12,480 bases of DNA from Blastocladiella britannica. Its lineage: Eukaryota > Blastocladiomycota > Blastocladiomycetes > Blastocladiales > Blastocladiaceae. The position numbers and the translations under genes were made by a program. The DNA is taken from positions 1,902-14,381 of the forward strand of contig MU625000.1 in the NCBI GenBank assembly GCA_025349905.2, given 5' to 3'. Positions 6,515 through 12,480 of the stretch are shown piece after piece. Positions within the stretch are counted from its first letter, which is position 1; every line of letters starts with the position of its first letter. Under the pieces are notes generated by a model. It did no database searches. It saw only the letters and a list, made by a program, of their open reading frames with translations, and was not told the DNA's origin.

Positions 6515-8675
6515 ATGTTCAAGCTCTTCTCCTCGAGCGTCCGTCCTTGTCCTCCCCCTTGTCTTCTTTTTCTTCTCGTCGTACTCACGCAAGTGGAGAG
6601 CAAATACAGTCCAAAGTCACGGCCCCTGGCGCGCCGTCGACACCGAGCGAAATCGAAGGCTCCGAACGCTACTATGGCCTGGAGAACGTATGTTTTTTTT
6701 TTCCTTGTCTATTACTCCTCCGCGAATGAATATTGATGATTTGAGACTGTGCTATAGTTTGGCAACACCTGGTACGTCGTCTCGTCCCGTCGAATCGCGT
6801 CTCAAAACCAACCACGCCACAAGAGCAGACAGAGAGACTCACATAAAAAAAAATATAGCTACTGCAACTCGGTCTTGCAGGCCCTCTACTTTTGCCGACC
6901 CTTCCGGGAAGCCGTGCTGGCCCGCGACCTTCTCTCTTTGGCCGAGCTGCCGTCGGCCGCCTTCATTGACCCCGCCGACCTCTCGTCCACCGCGCCCACG
7001 CTACCTGCGGACGATGCGCACCACCCGACCACCCCGGGCACCTACACCAACGGTGGAGTGAATGGCGGCGCGTCGGTGCCCAGCTCCACGCAAGCCTCGC
7101 GATCGGCGTCCCCAACACATGGCGGATCGCCCAACCTCTTGCGCCGCCGCACCGCGTCTTCCGCCGCCACCAACGTTGCGTCGGCAGCTGGCAAGCTCCT
7201 GACAAAGGAAAAAAGCGTTCCGTCGCTACCCAAGGCCATGCTCTCGTCGGGGACCATTAATGTCACGGCCACGCCCGTCGGCGACGACACGCTCATGGGC
7301 CACGTGCGCGAGCTCTTTGCCGCCATTGCTGGCCAGAAGCGTCGCACGGGCGTAGTCGGGCCCAAGGCGTTTGTCAACAAGCTCAAAAAGGAAAACAGTG
7401 CGTTTTTCCACACTTTTGCATCCTGCCTGGCTGCTCAGTTACAATCGAACCAGTCATTTTCCGGTCTACGCAGCAGCAGGATGCGCACGAGTTTCTCAAC
7501 TATCTGCTCAATGCGCTGGCCGAGCAGCTCACGGCCGTGATGGCCGCTCTGCCCGATGCAACCGTCTCGCGGCCGCTGCATGCTGGACAGCAGACGCCGC
7601 CAAACGACGCGCGTTCCTTTGTCTCCACCGCCAGCCGCGGATCGGCACCTGCCGCACCCGCGGGTGCCGCAGCCGCGCTCGTTGGTGGCAGCAACCCGGC
7701 GCTCATGCCAATTCCACCCTTACCGACTGCCAGTCAGGTCACATTTGCCAGCGGCACCACCACCCCGGCTGGGGCTTCGCGCGTGTCGAGTGTCCCGCCA
7801 CCGACTCCTGCCGCCACCTGGATCCACGAACTGTTTGAAGGCGAAATGGCCACCGAGACGCGCTGCTTGACCTGCGAGGCCACCACGCAGACACGGGAAA
7901 AGTTCCTTGACTTGTCGATCGATGTCGAGGCCAACTCGTCGATCGCGTCGTGCCTGTGGAATTTCAGCCAGTCGGAGATGATGTGCCACAAGGACAAATT
8001 TTACTGCGATACCTGCTCTGGCCTGCAGGAGGCGGAGCGGTCGTACGTACTCACCTTTTTTTTGGTCCATTTGCCGTCTACTGATAAAATTATTTGGACA
8101 GGTTGAAGATCAAGCAGCTACCCCCAGTCCTCGCGCTCCACCTCAAGCGGTTCAAGTACATGGATAAGCTGGGCAAGCATGTCAAGCTGATGCACCGCGT
8201 CGTTTTCCCGACCGAACTGCGTCCATTCAATCCCGTATGTTTTGTGTGTCCCTCTTTTTTTTTGGCATTTCACTGACGACCACTTATAACAAAAGGATCC
8301 GGAGACGGCCGATCGCGAGTACGACTTGTTTGCCATTGTCGTGCACGTGGGCGGCACCCCGAATCACGGCCACTATGTGGCAATTGTGCGGTCGGCAGAC
8401 AAGTGGCTCTTGTTTGACGACGACACGGTAGAGCTGATCTCCGAGTCGCAAATCTCCAAGTACTTTGGCGATCCCGATGCCGGCGGTCTCCCGTCGGCGT
8501 CGGCGTCGGGCTACATTCTGTTTTACCAAGCTCGTGGTATATTCTACTTCATTTTTGCAATTGTATCGTGGTCCTGATCCCTTTATATTTTGGCACAGAT
8601 ATCCTGCAGACGGTCAGCGGCCTTGGTCCACGGCTGCGCACTGAACACGGTTTAGGAGATGGAATTCCAAGCTGA
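6515..8675 (+). CDS. USP12/46-type ubiquitin carboxyl-terminal hydrolase (564 aa, 8 exons)
   Basis: This cysteine protease removes ubiquitin; the family includes USP12/46, S. pombe Ubp9 and Aspergillus CreB, usually activated by WD40 partners. Exons: 6515-6538, 6610-6687, 6758-6771, 6859-7397, 7454-8042, 8102-8234, 8296-8536, 8599-8675; all junctions keep frame. The Cys box is [20 protein letters not shown] (Cys39), then [14 protein letters not shown] (225-238). Zinc-ribbon pairs are C356/C359 and C403/C406. [20 protein letters not shown] follows, then the His box [10 protein letters not shown] (His485), WLLFDDD (Asp near 500-502) and [10 protein letters not shown] near the C-terminus. Two Ser/Thr/Ala-rich inserts (about 76-180 and 249-339) make it ~200 residues longer than USP12. 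The first intron (6539-6609) has an odd donor GTCCGT and rests only on frame, so the eight N-terminal residues are uncertain. The rest is firm. Confidence 0.92.
6758..6771 (+). other. 14-nt microexon ending in the split catalytic Cys codon
   Basis: TTTGGCAACACCTG lies between introns 6688-6757 (GTATGT...ATAG) and 6772-6858 (GTACGT...ATAG). It encodes F-G-N-T and the first two bases of catalytic Cys39, which the next exon completes with C. Family conservation of the FGNTCYCN box fixes both boundaries. Skipping it would shift the frame. Confidence 0.85.
6772..6858 (+). other. intron 3 of the deubiquitinase: 87 nt, stop-free in frame
   Basis: The intron interrupts the catalytic Cys codon (TG|C). 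Its length is 29 x 3, and reading straight through gives no stop codon. Retention would change GNTC to GNTW, insert 28 further residues and return to frame at YCNSVLQ. Donor GTACGT matches the window consensus, so constitutive splicing is the default expectation. Confidence 0.8.
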
Positions 8676-9104
8676 CCTGCCATGGAAATCAGAAAGCTAT
8701 TTACTTTGTAAGAAATTCTCGTGTCCCAATCCTTCCATCCGAATTCCAATGCCCATTTTTCTTTGCAATGTCAGACCAGTCCGGCTTTCTCGTTGATATT
8801 TCGGCCAGTCCTTCCATGATACCCAATGGATATCCAGGCCGCGTTTCCACTGCCATTCCGCCAACCCAGCTTTCCAGCTCCAGCGCTCGGATCCAATATT
8901 TCCAATACCGGAATGTCTAAACTTCTCTCGACCCGGAATGCCGTCAAAACTTGTCCAAGATCCCCTCTTTGTTTTTTCCCCTGAGATTACAAACTCAGTT
9001 AAGCTCTCTATTGAAACGGGGAGTTCACGTGTGTGCATTGAGCAGCTGTGTCGGGCGTAGTATAAACTCTCTCTGAATTTTGAGCGGAGAAAAAACCAAT
9101 CGGA
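8676..9104. promoter_or_regulatory. upstream region of the acyl-CoA dehydrogenase with CCAAT cluster
   Basis: This 429-nt spacer has no convincing gene. CCAAT occurs on the plus strand at 8726-8730, 8746-8750, 8823-8827, 8893-8897 and 8902-8906, and again at 9096-9100 just before the start codon. TCCTTCCAT occurs twice (8730-8738 and 8809-8817). CCAAT is the site of the HAP/CBF complex, which in fungi controls respiratory and related metabolic genes. That this complex acts here is inference. Confidence 0.5.
9061..9066 (+). promoter_or_regulatory. TATA box candidate for the acyl-CoA dehydrogenase
   Basis: TATAAA lies 38 nt before the ATG at 9105. If it directs initiation at the usual ~30 nt, the leader would be only about 10-15 nt long, or translation would begin at the second in-frame ATG (9153). 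Confidence 0.4.
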
Positions 9105-11238
9105 ATGTACCGACTTCACTCGACACTCGAACTCCAGGACCTCAAGACGGCAATGAAATCTGCGCCGGCGAAGACTGCCCAGCCCCCGGAGACGTTTTCC
9201 GATCGCTCGGCCGCCGCCAAGGCCGCATTTGCTAACGAGCCGCGGTTTGTCGATTTCTTGCAGACGGCGCCGACCTGGGGCAACCCGTACCAAGAAGACA
9301 CCTTGCTGCGCGAATCGCTCGCGGCACTGGTTCCCGTGCCTGTGCTGGCATCATGGACCGACGATCTGACGCGACTCGGCGCGCGCGTGGCCGCCGACGG
9401 CGACATTACCGCGTTCGGGAACGAGGCCGAAGTCAACCACCCGCGACTCGAGCAGTATGATGCGTGGGGTAAGCGCGTGGACGTGATTCATACCTGCGGC
9501 GGATGGAAACAACTGCACGTAGCTGCGGCCACCGAGGGGATTGCGGCGACCGCGTACGAAACTCCCGACGTGGGGGAGCAGTGGACGCAGCGCGTGCGCC
9601 AAATGGTCAAGCTGTACCTGTACAACCCGTCGTCGGCTATTTACTCGTGCCCGATGGCCATGACCGATGGCGCCGCCACACTGATCCGCGACGTGTTGGC
9701 GCGCGACGGCGCTGGTTCTGACGTCCTGCCGTCCGAGCTCAAGCAAAAGCTTGAATTGGCGTTTGCAAACTTGACCACGCGGGATCCGGGCGCATTCTGG
9801 ACGAGGTATGCTCTATTTTGGTAATGTCGAGGATACGTACCTTGAATATGGAAAAAATATAACAGCGGGCAGTGGATGACTGAGCGGCCGGGAGGCAGCG
9901 ACGTCTCGCGCACCGAGACGCAGGCAATCCCGATCGACACCGAGAACCGCATCTATGCGTTGCGCGGGTTCAAGTGGTTCAGCTCCGCCACCGAATGCAA
10001 CATGACCATGGCGCTGGCCCGCGTGGGCAATGACCCGACCCTGTCGCTGTTTTTCATTGAGTTGCGGCCGAACGGCGACGGCAAGCTGAATGGGATCGAG
10101 ATTGTCCGCCTCAAGAACAAAGTCGGGACCAAGGCGCTTCCGACCGCCGAGCTGCGACTGGACGGATGCGTTGGGTACCTGATTGGCCAGCGTGGTCGCG
10201 GTACATTTTCTTTTGCTTTTTTTGTGTGTGTCGCGCTGACATTTTCAATGAGGACACAGGCGTCCCCGAGATTGTTCGCATGATCAACGTCACTCGGATC
10301 TACAACAGCGTGTGCGCCGTCAGCTACATGTCGCGGATGCTGGCGATTGCCAAGGACTATGCCAACAAGCGCCAAGTGTTTGGCGTACGTTCTTTCCTTC
10401 GTTCTCTTTTTCTCTTTTCAATAGGCTCGAACGACTCGAGCTTACAAGCAAAAATCAATAGAAACTGCTCCGCGATCTGCCACTGCACCAGCAGACACTC
10501 GGACGCGTCGAGCTCGAGGTGCGCGGCAATGTGCTCTTTGCGCTGTACATGACGACCCTGCATGGTCGCGCCGACGATCCTGCGGCCGCACACGAGCGGT
10601 TTGCGTTTGACGGACTCGATGGCGCAGGCGCCGGGGCGGTGCTGCGCATGCTGACTCCGATTCTCAAGCTGTACACTGGCAAGCAAGCGGTGGTGGTCAT
10701 GTCCGAGGGGATCGAGTTGATTGGCGGAAATGGGTATATTTTTTCCTTTTCGTTGTTGTCACTCTGCGTAATGTGGAACTCACACTGACCACACTAGGTA
10801 CATTGAGGACTCTGGAGTTCCCAAGCTTCTCCGCGACGCTCAGGTCCTTGCGATATGGGAAGGCACAACTAACGTCCTTTCGCTTGACGTGGTGCGTGTC
10901 CTTCGCCGCTCAATCCAGGCGTGGACCGCGACGTCCGAGATGCTCTCGCGCCTGGCGTCGGGGAACCGTAAAGTGGAAGTGGTGGTGGGCGAGGTGGTTG
11001 GGTTTGTCATGGACCTCATGTCGCGTCCCCAGCATGTACGTATACCTTCTTTATATAATGGGATTCGTGTCATTGATCGTTTGCACTGATACAGGTGGTG
11101 GAGATGAATGCCCGGACCTTGGCCTTCAATATCGCGCACGTCACCATTGCCGCGCTCATGTGCCAGGCTGGGATGGACTGCAACGCGTGGATCGAGTCGC
11201 ACCCGGTCGAACACCGGATCGTGGCGCACAAGCTGTAA
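9105..11238 (+). CDS. AidB/ACDH-11-type acyl-CoA dehydrogenase (604 aa, 6 exons)
   Basis: This is an FAD-dependent acyl-CoA dehydrogenase of the AidB branch (E. coli AidB, C. elegans ACDH-11). Exons are 9105-9805, 9866-10200, 10260-10384, 10462-10733, 10798-11035 and 11095-11238, with introns of 60, 59, 77, 64 and 59 nt. The AidB-like N-terminal domain is seen as [15 protein letters not shown] and [20 protein letters not shown], then [19 protein letters not shown]. The FAD signature [18 protein letters not shown] starts at 235, with its Ser codon split by intron 1. Then come [40 protein letters not shown] and [13 protein letters not shown]. Glu499 of WEGT aligns with the catalytic Glu of medium-chain dehydrogenases. 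The length fits ACDH-11-like members better than the ~540 residues of bacterial AidB. The protein ends in HKL, a weak PTS1-like tripeptide, so localisation is open. Start could instead be ATG 9153. Confidence 0.92.
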
Positions 11239-11326
11239 GGTCTTTCGGTGATCAGCGGCTGCTCGTGGTGGAGCAGCCCATTTCTCTTTCTGAAGGCTCG
11301 AAAAATATTATACGCTTCCACGAACA
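11239..11326 (+). other. 88-nt spacer between dehydrogenase and HP1-like gene
   Basis: This must hold the 3' end of the dehydrogenase and the promoter or leader of the next gene. AAAAATATTATA near 11300 is the only A/T-rich element and could be a weak 3'-end signal or TATA-like box. Donor-like GTAAGG overlaps the stop codon at the left edge, and an acceptor-like ATACAG lies just right of it at 11341-11346. Confidence 0.4.
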
Positions 11327-12463
11327 ATGATGAAAAAAAAATACAGGGGTAAGTCCCGCGCTCGGGAACTGCCACCACCACCACCGCCGACTCAACCGTC
11401 ATCATCATCAACCATTAGACGAGTTGTTTCTGACAATGAAGAAGAAGACGACGACGCCAACGACGCCAACGCTGACGAAAATGATAGCGACGAACAATTT
11501 TACACGGTCGAGCGCATTGTGGGCCACGAGCGCAGCGACAAGTCCAATCGCTGCAAGTACCTGATCAAATGGGCGGGTTATGCCTCGCACGAGAATACCT
11601 GGGAGACCGAGGAGAACATCATTGACAAGCTCCCCATCCTTGGTTTATACATTTTTCTTACACTTGTGTTTGCGGCCGTCGATCGGTTAATTTTCTTATT
11701 TGACTTGAGAGCAGAGTACTGGGATAAGTACGCCAAGAATGCCGAGGCAGCTGCCCGGGCCATGGCCGCAAAGATTGTGCAAGACGCCGAGGCCCACGCG
11801 GCCAAAACCATTGCGGCGGCAAGGGCATCGGCAAGGGCACCGGCATCGGCAACACCACCACCAAAGCCAAAGGCGATTCGCAGCGGCGACCGTCTGCCCA
11901 AGCTGCGGGCCGCGAACGGCAAGCTTGCGCGCAAACGACCGGAGGTGGTGGCCACCCGATCGCCGTCGCCCCTCCCTGGTCCTCCATCGAAGCGGCGAAA
12001 GTTCGACATGGTTGGGAGCAGCGACGACGACGACAGCGACGGCGACGAAGGCGATCATGACCTTACCAACGGCAACGGCGCCGTTGCGGATTCGCCAATG
12101 AAAGTGGTACGGAGCAGTGTTGGGTCCGCAAGCGAAACCGAGGGACCATCACCGCCACCACCAGCAGTCCCACCACCGCAGCTGTCGAGCGCGGAATCGT
12201 CGGCGATTCTTCAGGCGGCACGGCCCCTGCCCGTGGAGGACGCGATCAAGGTGCTCCAGGACCGGCACTACGAGCGCCAGATTAGCCGGGTGCTCGGCGT
12301 CAAGTCGCACGATGGGCACCGCGTCAAAGAGTACGACGTGGAACTGAGTGATAAGTCCCAGGCAGACGTTCCAAGCAAGACGCTGGCTAGTCGGGCACCA
12401 AGGATACTCTGCGATTTTTTGCTTGCCAGTCTCCAGGTCCAACCCGGACCGGGCGATGGATAG
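11327..12463 (+). CDS. HP1/Swi6-like chromodomain plus chromoshadow protein (354 aa, 2 exons)
   Basis: This is a probable nuclear heterochromatin protein that reads methylated histone H3. Exons are 11327-11642 and 11715-12463. The chromodomain (about 56-114) reads FYTVERIVGHERSDKSNRCK, YLIKWAGYASHENTWETEEN, IIDKLPIL, then EYWDKYAKN across the splice. The three aromatic-cage positions Y59, W82 and Y85 are present. The N-terminus is Pro/Ser-rich followed by an acidic Asp/Glu/Asn run, as in HP1 proteins. The hinge is Ala-rich, then has a basic patch (PPSKRRKF) and an acidic run. The C-terminus (about 290-345: ISRVLGVKSHDGHRVKEYDV, then PRILCDFLLASL) fits a divergent chromoshadow domain. The start is the first ATG after the previous gene and no other ATG lies in exon 1. 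The stop is 17 nt from the window edge, and a further splice near 12436 (CCAG/GT) cannot be excluded. Confidence 0.87.
   Translation: MMKKKYRGKSRARELPPPPPPTQPSSSSTIRRVVSDNEEEDDDANDANADENDSDEQFYTVERIVGHERSDKSNRCKYLIKWAGYASHENTWETEENIIDKLPILGLYIFLTLVFAAVDRLIFLFDLRAEYWDKYAKNAEAAARAMAAKIVQDAEAHAAKTIAAARASARAPASATPPPKPKAIRSGDRLPKLRAANGKLARKRPEVVATRSPSPLPGPPSKRRKFDMVGSSDDDDSDGDEGDHDLTNGNGAVADSPMKVVRSSVGSASETEGPSPPPPAVPPPQLSSAESSAILQAARPLPVEDAIKVLQDRHYERQISRVLGVKSHDGHRVKEYDVELSDKSQADVPSKTLASRAPRILCDFLLASLQVQPGPGDG
11372..11410 (+). repeat. triplet-repeat tracts in the HP1-like N-terminus
   Basis: A (CCA)n/(CCG) tract at 11372-11389 encodes the Pro run, and TCATCATCATCA at 11399-11410 encodes the Ser run. 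Shorter GAA/GAC/AAC triplet runs follow around 11440-11470 and encode the acidic stretch. Such tracts change length easily, so the N-terminal tail may vary between strains. Confidence 0.6.
11643..11714 (+). other. intron of the HP1-like gene: 72 nt, stop-free in frame
   Basis: Donor GTTTAT is off the window consensus GTA; the acceptor is GCAG. Removing it joins G and AG into a Glu codon and restores the canonical chromodomain ending EYW. Its length is 24 x 3 and it has no in-frame stop, so an unspliced reading runs straight on with a very hydrophobic 24-residue insert (core YIFLTLVFAAV and LIFLF). Confidence 0.85.
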
Positions 12464-12480
12464 GTATCATGGGGCGGATC

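Noticed and set aside
9111..9140. Peroxisomal PTS2-like signal at the dehydrogenase N-terminus
   Set aside because: RL is followed by a Gln, but the spacing is off by one from the R-L-x5-(H/Q)-(L/A) pattern.
8697..9293. 198-aa open frame on minus across the spacer and dehydrogenase start
   Set aside because: It runs antisense through the CCAAT/TATA region and the 5' coding part of the dehydrogenase, has no domain-like features, and its Trp/Lys-rich middle follows from the CCAAT- and TTCCA-rich plus strand.
11349..11419. Consensus donor GTAAGT with an acceptor 71 nt later in the HP1-like exon 1
   Set aside because: Removing it puts the chromodomain out of frame, and the unspliced frame is open and leads directly into the domain.
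1..12480. A prokaryotic-type defence, mobile or biosynthetic system
   Set aside because: All recognised genes are intron-bearing or eukaryotic housekeeping/regulatory types. No transposase, integrase, terminal repeats, CRISPR repeats or toxin-antitoxin-like pairs are visible.

Overview
The window looks like a compact, gene-dense stretch of a fungal nuclear chromosome. Seventeen short introns (56-87 nt) can be placed by reading frame. Fourteen of the 17 donors begin GTA, most acceptors are ACAG or ATAG, and several introns carry a CTGAY branch-point-like sequence near the acceptor. Coding parts are GC-rich while introns and intergenic spaces hold A/T runs. The protein set (Pcl-type cyclin, USP12/46-type deubiquitinase, AidB-type acyl-CoA dehydrogenase, HP1-like chromodomain protein) fits a filamentous or zoosporic fungus. 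An early-diverging lineage (chytrid or blastocladiomycete) is my guess and I cannot prove it. I see no tRNA, rRNA, CRISPR array, transposon or prokaryotic-type operon.

Left part, minus strand: a 963-residue low-complexity membrane protein (144-3247, 4 exons) lies 56 nt downstream of a 175-residue basic protein with a C-terminal helix (3304-3889, 2 exons). A roughly 1.2 kb space (3890-5055) follows. It serves as divergent promoter and probable long leader of the next gene, with a CCAAT plus TATATA pair, upstream ORFs and a hairpin/direct-repeat cluster.

Middle: a PHO80/Pcl-like cyclin on plus (5056-5724) ends tail to tail with a coiled-coil protein on minus (5827-6444). Only 70 nt separate the start of the latter from the start of a USP-type deubiquitinase on plus (6515-8675, 8 exons). 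Its catalytic cysteine codon is split by an intron and lies at the end of a 14-nt microexon.

Right part, all plus strand: a spacer with a cluster of CCAAT boxes precedes an AidB/ACDH-11-type acyl-CoA dehydrogenase (9105-11238, 6 exons). A gap of 88 nt leads to an HP1-like protein with chromodomain and probable chromoshadow domain (11327-12463, 2 exons).

The genes do not form one pathway. What stands out is architecture: very short intergenic spaces, signals that overlap neighbouring genes, and two stop-free introns of length 3n placed exactly where retention would destroy the active site (deubiquitinase) or the methyl-lysine reader (HP1-like). The most novel protein is the uncharacterised membrane protein at the left.
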